A stretch of DNA of 64,000 nucleotides from Paenibacillus sp. 1781tsa1 (GTDB taxonomy: Bacteria > Bacillota > Bacilli > Paenibacillales > Paenibacillaceae): assembly GCF_024159265.1 (NCBI RefSeq), contig NZ_JAMYWY010000001.1, forward strand, positions 2,604,001 through 2,668,000, in the 5' to 3' direction. Positions 33,429 through 41,511 of this stretch are shown piece by piece. Numbering within the stretch: the first letter of the stretch is position 1; every line of letters starts with the position of its first letter. The translations under genes were made by a program, and so were the position numbers. Under the pieces are notes generated by a model that searched no databases, was not told where the DNA came from, and worked only from the letters and a program-made list of their open reading frames with translations.

Positions 33429-34205
33429 ATGGAAAATAAGGAAACGTTTAATCTCTTAACACATGAATATGAACGATATAGACCCGTATATCCGAGTGAA
33501 ATGTTTGATGATATTTTTACATACCTGAATCTTAATAAAGAGGATCCCATTCTTGAGGTTGGATGCGGAACGGGGCAGGCCACAGGCGGATTGGTGAGCA
33601 AGGATTATACAAACATCACCTGTATTGAATTAGGCAGTAACTTGGCACAGTTCACCGCAGACAAATTCAAGTCATATCCATCGATTCAAGTAATCAATAC
33701 TTCCTTTGAGGACTGGAATAACGAAGGAAAGCGATTTCAATTGATTGTGTCAGGAACGGCCTTTCACTTCATTGATCCGGAAGTTGGTTACCACCGGGCA
33801 TGGGAATTGCTAGAGAATACAGGCGGCATTGGACTTTTCTGGACGATTCATGTACCGGTCTATGACCAGCTGCACAATGAAATTCGTTCCCACTACATAG
33901 CATTAGCACCTCATCTGGATGATTCTCAATATCCTTCTCCTGCACAAGTCATTCAGCAGCGTAAAGAATTCACTGAGCGATCCGGCTTGTTCGCGGATAT
34001 TACGGTTAAGGAGTATAACTGGATACAGTCCTGTTCCAGCGAAGAGTATGTAGCTCTGTTAAATACAAATTCCAAACATCAGCAGCTTTCTATTGATGTT
34101 CGACGTTCACTTCTGGAGCGAGTCAAAGAATCCATTGATGCTGCAGGTGGAACGATAGAGAAACAACATAAGGTTGCTCTTTTTCTAGGGAAGAAAAAGG
34201 TCTAA
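33429..34205 (+). CDS. Class I SAM-dependent methyltransferase
   Basis: This is a 258-residue protein with the SAM-binding motif PILEVGCGTGQATGG near residue 40, an acidic motif II (CIELGSN) and VSGTAFHFID as post-I/IV. It is of the methyltransferase_11/25 type. The substrate is unknown. The frame is open far upstream, but ATG 33,429 follows GGGGGG and removes unrelated N-terminal sequence. Confidence 0.82.
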   Translation: MENKETFNLLTHEYERYRPVYPSEMFDDIFTYLNLNKEDPILEVGCGTGQATGGLVSKDYTNITCIELGSNLAQFTADKFKSYPSIQVINTSFEDWNNEGKRFQLIVSGTAFHFIDPEVGYHRAWELLENTGGIGLFWTIHVPVYDQLHNEIRSHYIALAPHLDDSQYPSPAQVIQQRKEFTERSGLFADITVKEYNWIQSCSSEEYVALLNTNSKHQQLSIDVRRSLLERVKESIDAAGGTIEKQHKVALFLGKKKV

Positions 34206-34249
34206 GAATATATGTTTTTATTAATCTACTGAAGAACAGGAGAGAATAT

Positions 34250-35077
34250 ATGAGTGATCCGCGTTCAACATACAGTATCCAAACGGCAGTGTTAAGTTTA
34301 CAAGAGGAATTAGAGAGGTTAAAGATACAGGCGGTAATGGGGTGGTCCAAAGAATTCAGAAATCTAGAGTGGTATGGTTTGAAAAATGGAATGCGTGTAT
34401 TGGAGGTCGGAAGCGGACCAGGTTACATTACAGAACAACTATTGAACAGTCTGCCGGACAGCGAGCTTACCTCGCTTGAGATTGATCGTTCACTGCAAGC
34501 ACAAGCCAAAGAACGGCTGAAAGATATTCCTTCCAAGCGATTGCAATTTGTAGATTCTTCCATCTACCAGATGGATCTGCCGGATGATTCTTTTGATTTT
34601 GTGGTGGCAAGACTTATCTTCCTTCACTTGAACAATCCTGACGAAGCTGCAAAAGAGATATATCGTGTACTGAAGCCTGGCGGCCGTCTTGCCATTATTG
34701 ATGTGGATGACGGCGTTTTTGGAGCAGTGAATCCTGATGTTCCTGCTTTACATACGGTATTAATGAAAATTTCGGACTATGTGGCACAACACGGCGGTAA
34801 TCGCTTAATTGGCAGAAGTCTGCCGCGTCTCCTTTCTGGGAGCGGATACATCGATGTTGACATTGATTCTGTGCTTCATCATAGTGATGTACTGGGCATC
34901 GAAGGTTTCAAGCAGCAGTTTAATCTTAATCGTTTTGTACATTTTGCTGAAAAAGGTGTGATCAGTTCGGAGGAATTTGCTCAGCTGCAACAAGCTTCTG
35001 AAGCGATAAATCATTCGCCGGAAGCCTATGCGATGATGAATTTCATTACAGCTTGCGGCACGAAGCCATTGACATAG
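34250..35077 (+). CDS. Class I SAM-dependent methyltransferase
   Basis: This is a 275-residue protein with motif I RVLEVGSGPGYIT, motif II SLEIDRS, post-II DSSIYQMDLP and VLKPGGRLAIIDVDD, in the UbiE/COQ5-like group. AGGAGAG before ATG 34,250 supports the start. It lies 44 bases after the preceding methyltransferase but is a different subfamily. Confidence 0.85.
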   Translation: MSDPRSTYSIQTAVLSLQEELERLKIQAVMGWSKEFRNLEWYGLKNGMRVLEVGSGPGYITEQLLNSLPDSELTSLEIDRSLQAQAKERLKDIPSKRLQFVDSSIYQMDLPDDSFDFVVARLIFLHLNNPDEAAKEIYRVLKPGGRLAIIDVDDGVFGAVNPDVPALHTVLMKISDYVAQHGGNRLIGRSLPRLLSGSGYIDVDIDSVLHHSDVLGIEGFKQQFNLNRFVHFAEKGVISSEEFAQLQQASEAINHSPEAYAMMNFITACGTKPLT

Positions 35078-35111
35078 CTGAATTGAAACTAATTAAGGAC
35101 GGAGGCTGGGG

Positions 35112-36044
35112 ATGAATATCGTTCATTCTTTTCAGGAATTAGTAGTTCGAGGGGATCATCAGGGTATGATTGATTTGCTGAAAGAATATGAACAATCCAG
35201 CAAGTTGTCTGTCCATGAACGAGGCTGGGTCTACTGGAATGTTTCAGATGGTTATGCCTTGTTAAGAGAGCCGGAACCGCTTTATGCCAATCACCGGGCA
35301 TTCTTCGAATGGGGGAAAGAAAACCTTGCCCCTGAGCACTTACACTGGATCGTTTCGGATTCGACACAAGCGTTATCATTGTCCTTGGGAAACTATTTTG
35401 ATCATTGGATTGATTGGTACCAATATGCTTGTGATCATGCACCTAAGCTGGATACCAACCGAGGTGCTCGATTCGAGAGCCATCGGGCTTTGGGTGGTTC
35501 GCTTTGGGTTTTGGAGAGGTACAGCGAAATGGACAGTGTGCTTGAAAATATGAACCAACTCATACACGAAGATGAGACATGGTCCAATATTCTTTTTGCC
35601 CGGATTACATATAACAAACAGCGTCTGGCCTATCTGCATCATTCCAGTGACGTTAGAGAAGTAAATCTGCTTCTGGATGAAACAATGAATATGATAAACA
35701 AGATCGACTGGTCAGCATTAGATCAAATAAAAAATGAGAAAGTTGTAGGTAGTTGGGAACAATTGAATTCATCCAATAACTCACAGAGAGATATTCACAT
35801 TGCGATGAACAATCTGGCATGTATTTTGACAGATATTGAAAAGGTAGAGGAAAGTGTAGGGTTATTCAGGCGGCTGCAGGACAGTGGATATGCTTTGAAT
35901 GGGTATGCTTTTTCTAAATATGTCTGTTCGGTCTGGAAGTCAGAGGGGGTTGAAGCTGTTAGGGAAGCGTTAGGTGCCAATGAAACTTTTGAAATCGCTG
36001 AACTGATTAAACATAGCCCTATGCTTTCAGAGATCGAAGATTAG
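35112..36044 (+). CDS. Hypothetical helical-repeat protein
   Basis: This is a 310-residue soluble, largely helical protein with many Trp and acidic residues (LHWIVSDSTQALSLSL, FDHWIDWYQYACDHAP). The helix-turn-helix spacing suggests TPR-like repeats, but no clear repeat consensus is visible and I do not recognise the family. ATG 35,112 follows GGACGGAGG. It lies 34 bases after the methyltransferase. Confidence 0.65.
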   Translation: MNIVHSFQELVVRGDHQGMIDLLKEYEQSSKLSVHERGWVYWNVSDGYALLREPEPLYANHRAFFEWGKENLAPEHLHWIVSDSTQALSLSLGNYFDHWIDWYQYACDHAPKLDTNRGARFESHRALGGSLWVLERYSEMDSVLENMNQLIHEDETWSNILFARITYNKQRLAYLHHSSDVREVNLLLDETMNMINKIDWSALDQIKNEKVVGSWEQLNSSNNSQRDIHIAMNNLACILTDIEKVEESVGLFRRLQDSGYALNGYAFSKYVCSVWKSEGVEAVREALGANETFEIAELIKHSPMLSEIED

Positions 36045-36095
36045 GTTTGAGGTTGTATAAAAGAGGACTGAACTTCAAGGACTAAGAAAGAAGGA

Positions 36096-36947
36096 ATGCA
36101 TGAAGTGAATCATGACATCTTGTTAAACAGATTTCCGAATGTGAACATTGTTAAACTAACAGGTGGTTATACCAATACGACCCTTTTACTTGAGGGAACT
36201 GATCCGAAGATGATTGCTAAAATCTATCATTTAGAAAATACAGATGCAAGGACAGAAATAAGCACGCTAAGTTTGTTAAATCATTCTGGCGTGACTCCGC
36301 GAGTGCATGATTGCTTTGAAAAAGAAAACTGGCTGTTTGTTTTGATGGATTACGTTCCAGGAATAAATGCACAGATGCTGCTGGATGAAGAAGGACTTGA
36401 TCAAGGCAGGAAAATTTATGAGCAGCTTGGTATATATCTCGCCAGAGACGTGCACTCCATCAAACGATATGATTACGAAGCAGTGTTGCCAGTCATAACG
36501 AAGTCCGCTATGGATGTGGAGGAACTTGAGTTTGTACCCTCCGGAATCAAAAGCATGGTAAAAGAAGTGTTGAACATTTCCGATCATAGGGAGCAAACTC
36601 TGATTCACGGAGATTACGGACCACATAATGTCATGTTATCCAACGATTCAATGTTCATTTTGGATTGGGAGTGGGCAGGATGGGGCAATCCATTGTTTGA
36701 TATCGCATGGGTGGTGTGGTTTGTGCATCTTCATTATCCTCACATGGCAAAGGATCTGTCAGAAGTCTTCTTAAATGCATATACAGAACGTACAAATATT
36801 GAAGTAACCAATGATCTAATTCGGGCATATTCCACATCCAATGTAATACAGATCATGAACCGAATCAAGAATGCTCATCCAGATGTACATAGGGAGTGGC
36901 TGCGCAGATTAGAATGGACACTGCAAGCGAGCTTTAACAAGACTTAA
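36096..36947 (+). CDS. Aminoglycoside phosphotransferase-family protein
   Basis: This is a ~280-residue kinase-fold protein. The catalytic loop is LIHGDYGPHNVML (HGD-x(4)-N) and the metal motif is FILDWEWAGWGNPLFDIA (D in place of DFG). It also has a hinge-like VLMDYVPG. APH-family enzymes phosphorylate aminoglycosides, choline, or sugars. The target is unknown. ATG 36,096 is tight to AAGAAGG, so GTG 36,105 may be used. Confidence 0.8.
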   Translation: MHEVNHDILLNRFPNVNIVKLTGGYTNTTLLLEGTDPKMIAKIYHLENTDARTEISTLSLLNHSGVTPRVHDCFEKENWLFVLMDYVPGINAQMLLDEEGLDQGRKIYEQLGIYLARDVHSIKRYDYEAVLPVITKSAMDVEELEFVPSGIKSMVKEVLNISDHREQTLIHGDYGPHNVMLSNDSMFILDWEWAGWGNPLFDIAWVVWFVHLHYPHMAKDLSEVFLNAYTERTNIEVTNDLIRAYSTSNVIQIMNRIKNAHPDVHREWLRRLEWTLQASFNKT

Positions 36948-36998
36948 TCGTGAAATTTCGTTGAAATGCTGAAATATACGTGAAAGGAGTGATGTGAT

Positions 36999-37058
36999 AT
37001 GAGAAAAAATACGAATTTGAGTAGAAGAAATGGAATTGCCAGAGGTGTTTTTGTCTAG
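36999..37058 (+). CDS. Candidate leader peptide
   Basis: A 19-codon ORF (MRKNTNLSRRNGIARGVFV) has a better ribosome binding site (GAAAGGAG, 9 bases) than most real genes nearby. Its stop is immediately followed by a GAATC/GATTC hairpin and then by the acetyltransferase gene. This is the layout of a ribosome-controlled leader in front of resistance genes, but could be chance. No homology is known to me. Confidence 0.4.
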   Translation: MRKNTNLSRRNGIARGVFV

Positions 37059-37103
37059 CACAGAGGAATCAAGGAAGCTTTCCGAGGGATTCCACTGTGT
37101 AAT
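37059..37103 (+). promoter_or_regulatory. Hairpin before the acetyltransferase gene
   Basis: CACAG-A-GGAATC pairs with GATTCC-A-CTGTG, followed by TAATTTT. It could act as an attenuator governed by translation of the leader peptide just upstream, or as a weak terminator for the phosphotransferase gene. Confidence 0.5.
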
Positions 37104-37127
37104 TTTCACAAGGAGGAATTTCAAACT

Positions 37128-37574
37128 ATGATTCATTTAAAACGTGTCTCGGTAGATAATTGGTATGCATGTACTCAACTGGAAGTATCTGAAGAGCAGA
37201 AAAATAGTTTTCCCGCGCCGGTTGTATATTGGATTGCTGAATCCAAGGTAGTTGAAGACTTTCAACCCATGGCCATCTATTTTGATTCGAAATTAGTTGG
37301 ATTTGCGGTGTACTCAGATCGGCCGGATCATGAGGATAACTATTGGCTTCTTGCTCTAATGATAGATACCAAATATCAGGGCAGAGGTTATGGAAGAGAA
37401 GCGCTTAGGAAGTTGATTAATCTAATGAAGGAATCGCTGAAATGCAAACGCATTATGATTGGACACAGGCCGGAAAATGGTATCGCCGGTAATCTGTATG
37501 AATCCATTGGTTTTCACCGAGTAAGTGAAGGGTTGATTGATGGCGAAGTTGTTCGGCTTCTAAGATGCGAGTAG
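37128..37574 (+). CDS. GNAT acetyltransferase, BltD/PaiA-like (spermidine type)
   Basis: This is a 148-residue protein similar in layout to B. subtilis BltD, a spermine/spermidine acetyltransferase: VYSDRPDHEDNYWLLALMID, then the CoA loop YQGRGYGREALRKLI and GNLYESIGFHRVSEG. Another member of the same group is at 55,842. AAGGAGGAA before ATG 37,128 is strong. A leader ORF and hairpin lie upstream. Confidence 0.82.
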   Translation: MIHLKRVSVDNWYACTQLEVSEEQKNSFPAPVVYWIAESKVVEDFQPMAIYFDSKLVGFAVYSDRPDHEDNYWLLALMIDTKYQGRGYGREALRKLINLMKESLKCKRIMIGHRPENGIAGNLYESIGFHRVSEGLIDGEVVRLLRCE

Positions 37575-37619
37575 TGCTGAAACACACCTGATTTGGATTG
37601 TAGAGGAGGTAGTTTGTCT

Positions 37620-37919
37620 TTGAAGCATTTACAGAGTATTTTCTCATTACTCTTTATCATGTTAGGCATTGTGATTATTACAATCTCGAAGATGATTGAA
37701 GAGGTGATTCCGAAGCTAGGGTATGCAGCATTCCAGTCAGCAGCAGCGGGTAGTTATACACCGAGTGATTATCAAGTGAATTTTGAACTGAATTATTGGA
37801 TAGGCGCGATATGTATTTTAGGTGGAATGATCTGTTTATTGACTAGAATGAATTGGGTTCAGCACTCCATACGTGAAATGAATAAAAGAAACAAAGAGTT
37901 TGATGAAACTCATCATTAG
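37620..37919 (+). CDS. Small membrane protein
   Basis: This protein of ~99 residues has two membrane helices (about 7-27 and 62-80) and a charged C-terminus (MNKRNKEFDETHH). I do not recognise the family. AGAGGAGG at 37,602-37,609 favours TTG 37,620 (spacing 10) or TTG 37,614. No ATG start exists. Confidence 0.6.
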   Translation: MKHLQSIFSLLFIMLGIVIITISKMIEEVIPKLGYAAFQSAAAGSYTPSDYQVNFELNYWIGAICILGGMICLLTRMNWVQHSIREMNKRNKEFDETHH

Positions 37920-37980
37920 GATGACACAAGAGAACTGAAATAAGTTATGATATGACATAAAAAAGAAAGGGCAGATCAAC

Positions 37981-38505
37981 ATGATTACATTCCAATACTT
38001 TGAACCGGAAGATTTTGATCAACTAATCGAATGGAGTGGAGATGAAGCATTTCTGCTCCAGTGGGCTGGCCCTCAGTTCCATTATCCACTTTCCAAGGAA
38101 CAGCTAGCGGATTATTTGCATGGTGCGAATGATAAGAACACTTCGAATAAGTTCATTTATAAAGTGATGGATGAAACAACTCAGGAGATTGTGGGCCATA
38201 TTGCTCTTGGCGGTATCGATCGATATAATCGTTCAGGACGTATCGGTAAGGTGCTTCTTGGTAAGCCCTATCAAGGTAAAGGCTATGGAAAGCAAATGAT
38301 CGATGAGGCACTTCGAATTGGGTTTGAAGAGGAGAAGTTACACCGGATCAGTCTGGGTGTATTTGATTTTAATGTCTCAGCCATCCGATGTTATGAAAAA
38401 GCGGGCTTTGTACGAGAAGGACTTATTCGTGATGCGAGAAGACATGAAGATACATTCTGGAATCTTATCGAGATGAGCATATTAGAGGACGAATGGAAGA
38501 AATAG
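37981..38505 (+). CDS. GNAT acetyltransferase, RimJ/RimL type
   Basis: This is a 174-residue protein with the RimJ/RimL-like pattern: IALGGIDRYNRSGRIGKVLL, the CoA loop YQGKGYGKQMIDEAL and SAIRCYEKAGFVREGLIRD. Targets of this group include protein N-termini and antibiotics. AAAGGGC precedes ATG 37,981. Confidence 0.85.
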   Translation: MITFQYFEPEDFDQLIEWSGDEAFLLQWAGPQFHYPLSKEQLADYLHGANDKNTSNKFIYKVMDETTQEIVGHIALGGIDRYNRSGRIGKVLLGKPYQGKGYGKQMIDEALRIGFEEEKLHRISLGVFDFNVSAIRCYEKAGFVREGLIRDARRHEDTFWNLIEMSILEDEWKK

Positions 38506-38553
38506 CTTCTCAAAAGGACTTATCATACTTGAGAGGAGGTTTACCCCCCCGTC

Positions 38554-38829
38554 ATGCTGAACATACTGAAAAAGCTGACTTTTTGGTTTGTTATTTTCTC
38601 GCTAACCGTATGTTTCATTAATCTATCAGGAAACGATGATAAGAATATTCTGATTTATCTAACAAATCCTATAAATCCGTTGCTGAATGACTGGTTGACC
38701 AAAATAAATACAAATCCAGAGACGAATTCGTTGTTCAGGCCGTTGATATACTTGTTCCATTTGATTTTTTGGGGCGGAGTGGGGTTCATCCTGGATCGGC
38801 TCATTATGAAGCTTAAACGTAATAGGTAG
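38554..38829 (+). CDS. Small membrane protein, YfzA-like
   Basis: This is a 91-residue protein with N- and C-terminal membrane helices (about 8-26 and 63-85) and a polar middle. It resembles the uncharacterised YfzA group. GAGAGGAGG is separated from ATG 38,554 by a C-tract. It is the last gene before the convergent sugar-sensing operon. Confidence 0.6.
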   Translation: MLNILKKLTFWFVIFSLTVCFINLSGNDDKNILIYLTNPINPLLNDWLTKINTNPETNSLFRPLIYLFHLIFWGGVGFILDRLIMKLKRNR

Positions 38830-38909
38830 ATATGAACAACTCTCAGGCAGAGGTCATCTTTCTTGAGGAACACTTGATGAACGGATGTAATAACTACGTG
38901 TACGAATGG

Positions 38910-38956
38910 AAAGGTGCTGTCCTCCTGTCATTTTCATGACAAGAGGACAGCACCTT
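38910..38956. terminator. Bidirectional terminator
   Basis: AAGGTGCTGTCCTC and GAGGACAGCACCTT perfect arms with an inner TGTCAT/ATGACA pair. It closes the leftward sensor operon and the rightward cluster. Confidence 0.85.
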
Positions 38957-39920
38957 ATTTACTTCCTTCCTGATTGATTACAATGATCCCCGTATCAATA
39001 AATTCCTGCACGGGCAAACCGTCGCTTGCGAGTAACAAGGTCTCCATCATTTTGGCACCCCAGACTCCCTCATTCTGTGAAATAACGGCAGACAATTGAC
39101 CGTTGAGCAACCCGTTTTCACTGGTCGGACTGTCTCCGAACGCGATCAAATGCCGGTTCAGGCCTTTCGCTTTCCAGATTAGGGTAGAGGCAGAGACGGA
39201 AACAAAATCGAGTCCGATAATCGCATTGAAGTGAGGGTGAGCTTGAATCATGTTCTCCATATCGGACATGGCGCGATCTTCATTCCCTTGATGATAACGA
39301 ACCTCCAAGATTTCGATGTCTGTTTCACTGCGGATGTAGTCGATGAATCCATTAAGCCGCTGCTGCAAACCTTGCATCTCCTCCAAACCATTCTCGACAA
39401 GAATCATGCCTTGATTATGCAGAAGTTCTGTAGTCGTCATCGCGAACTGCTGGCCAGTGCGATAGTTATCAGCGCCCACATAAGCGATTCGATGACTGGA
39501 TGGGACATCTGACTCAAATGTAATGACAGGAATACCCGCAGCTTGGGCTGCATCAATTACGGGTGTAAGTGCAGCAGCATCCACAGGAGATATAGCTATT
39601 CCGTCCACATGCTGTTTGATCATATTCTCCATGATACGGATCTGTTGTTCGGTATTGGCTTCATCAGGTGCGTTTACAATTAATGTGATATTGTGTTTGC
39701 CTGCATACTCCGTTGCATCCTTCGTGATCATTTCATAGGTTGGATACGTCATTGGATAGATAATACCGAAAGTTTTGCTCGCTGCATATTTCTCTACAGG
39801 TGAAGTCGCAGGAAGTGTTGCAGCCATCTGTTGTGGGCGAATGTGTGCCGAACCGGATGAAATGATCATCGGGAACACAAGTATTAGTGTGAGTAAAAGT
39901 GCAAATCTAGCTTTATTCAT
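38955..39920 (-). CDS. Sugar-binding periplasmic protein of a sensor operon
   Basis: This is a 321-residue protein of the RbsB/LacI-like periplasmic-binding family (KTFGIIYPMTYPTYEMI..., GIAISPVDAAALTPVIDAAQAAGIPVITFESD, YVGADNYRTGQQFA). One N-terminal hydrophobic segment (~8-25) has no lipobox Cys, so it is probably a membrane-anchored or secreted receptor, not a transport lipoprotein. It overlaps the response-regulator gene by 8 bp. Linked to a YesM kinase, it may act as a ligand co-receptor, as XylFII does for LytS (analogy, not shown). Confidence 0.8.
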   Translation of the reverse strand: MNKARFALLLTLILVFPMIISSGSAHIRPQQMAATLPATSPVEKYAASKTFGIIYPMTYPTYEMITKDATEYAGKHNITLIVNAPDEANTEQQIRIMENMIKQHVDGIAISPVDAAALTPVIDAAQAAGIPVITFESDVPSSHRIAYVGADNYRTGQQFAMTTTELLHNQGMILVENGLEEMQGLQQRLNGFIDYIRSETDIEILEVRYHQGNEDRAMSDMENMIQAHPHFNAIIGLDFVSVSASTLIWKAKGLNRHLIAFGDSPTSENGLLNGQLSAVISQNEGVWGAKMMETLLLASDGLPVQEFIDTGIIVINQEGSK

Positions 39921-41511
39921 ACATTGGCTCTTTTCTCATATCTGCTGGTCTGGCCTGCTTTTCCTCGGTCCCTTGAGTTCGGTATTCTCTTGGTGTAAAA
40001 CCTGTTGTTTTCTTGAATATATTAGAAAAATAATGAGAATCGTTGTAACCGACTTTGTAAGCAATTTCAAAGGTTTTGTTGCTGGTCGTTTTCAGCAGCT
40101 CTTTGGCTTTACCGATTCGAATCTGGGTTAGATACTCCGTTATCGTTTGACCCGTTTCTTGACTGAAAATCTTGCTTAGATGACTTGGACTGATTCTGAC
40201 GTGTGCAGAGATCACTTTCAGCGAGACCTGTTCGTTATTGTATTCACGGGATACATAGGCTTTCACCTGATCGATGACATCACTGTATTTTCCGGAGCAT
40301 GCTGCTCTTCTTTGCCATAACAGGTTAAGCAGGGAACACAGATATTGGGTGCAATCCTCCCAGCACGTAATCTTCCGGATCGTCTGCTGCAGGGAAGTAA
40401 TGTTCTCATCCGAATGGTCACTCATGCGGAACAGCTGATTCGCGAGCCGAAACGACTCGAGCGTAAGATCATTCAACAGATAGAAGCCATACGATGAGGA
40501 CTTCCAGTCGAAGGACTGTAATGGAGCGGCAAACTCCTGTACAAAATGGTCACGCAGATTGGGGCTGCCGATTTTGAGGAATTCAAGAAACGAATTCCTG
40601 TCGAGAAAAAGAGTCGATTGCTCATCCAGGTTAATTTCACGTAGAGAAGCTCTGTTCTGAAGGGTGAGCCGGGTAATATATTTATCCTCCTCCGCTTCCA
40701 GATACGAGACATGAATGCCTTGCAGCCGCTCCTGTTGACTGCCAATACCCAGAATAATATTACATTTGAACATATGCTCCAGCTCCATACGAACCCGCCC
40801 GCGAAGCTGCTCCAGATATACGGATATGTTCTCATCGTCATTATACTTGAGCAGAAGCACGATCTCCGTCCGGCTTCGAATATAAGGAAGGAGTTCTACG
40901 TGGGGATCACGGGTTTCCTCCAGTACGAGAATCAGCTTCTTCATCATGGATTCCGAATCCGGGGAATCCTCTGTTAATCGAACGTCGATAATGACAATGG
41001 TGTAATACCTGGCTGAGAGAGGAAGTGCGAGATGTTTGGCTGATTCAATCGCATCGGTTGTACCGATGAGTCCCCCGCACAGATCGGCTAGCAGTTTTTC
41101 CTTGGTGATCGTTCGGCTTGTTATGCGTTGTTGTTCTTCATCCATTTGTTTACTGACCTTATGAAGCATCTGGATTAGCTCTGCTGCGCTAATGGGCTTT
41201 AGACAGTACTCGGTCACACCGAGTCGGATGGCCTCCTGGGCATAGCTGAATTCATCATGACCGCTCATGATAATGATTTTGATATCAGGTTGCTGATTGC
41301 GAACGATGGAGGTCAGTTCCAGTCCGTTCATAAATGGCATTTTAATATCCGTAATCAGAATATCCGGTGCCCATTCTTGAATTAAAGGTAACGCAAGCTC
41401 GCCGTCGGGTGCATCCCCGCAATAGCGAAAACCTTCCTTTTCCCAATCAATGCAGCTGCGTATATTCTCCCGAATTCCAATTTCGTCATCCACGATCATC
41501 ACCTTTTTCAA
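39913..41511 (-). CDS. Response regulator, YesN/AraC type
   Basis: This is a 532-residue protein. The N-terminal receiver domain carries the phospho-acceptor Asp55 in ILITDIKMPF, with the acidic pair D8/D9. A long middle region (~130-420) follows. The C-terminal AraC DNA-binding domain has two helix-turn-helices (HVRISPSHLSKIFSQETG and FEIAYKVGYNDSHYFSNIFK). It pairs with the kinase gene that overlaps it by 4 bp. The likely target is the divergent transporter operon. Confidence 0.9.
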   Translation of the reverse strand: MKKVMIVDDEIGIRENIRSCIDWEKEGFRYCGDAPDGELALPLIQEWAPDILITDIKMPFMNGLELTSIVRNQQPDIKIIIMSGHDEFSYAQEAIRLGVTEYCLKPISAAELIQMLHKVSKQMDEEQQRITSRTITKEKLLADLCGGLIGTTDAIESAKHLALPLSARYYTIVIIDVRLTEDSPDSESMMKKLILVLEETRDPHVELLPYIRSRTEIVLLLKYNDDENISVYLEQLRGRVRMELEHMFKCNIILGIGSQQERLQGIHVSYLEAEEDKYITRLTLQNRASLREINLDEQSTLFLDRNSFLEFLKIGSPNLRDHFVQEFAAPLQSFDWKSSSYGFYLLNDLTLESFRLANQLFRMSDHSDENITSLQQTIRKITCWEDCTQYLCSLLNLLWQRRAACSGKYSDVIDQVKAYVSREYNNEQVSLKVISAHVRISPSHLSKIFSQETGQTITEYLTQIRIGKAKELLKTTSNKTFEIAYKVGYNDSHYFSNIFKKTTGFTPREYRTQGTEEKQARPADMRKEPMYE

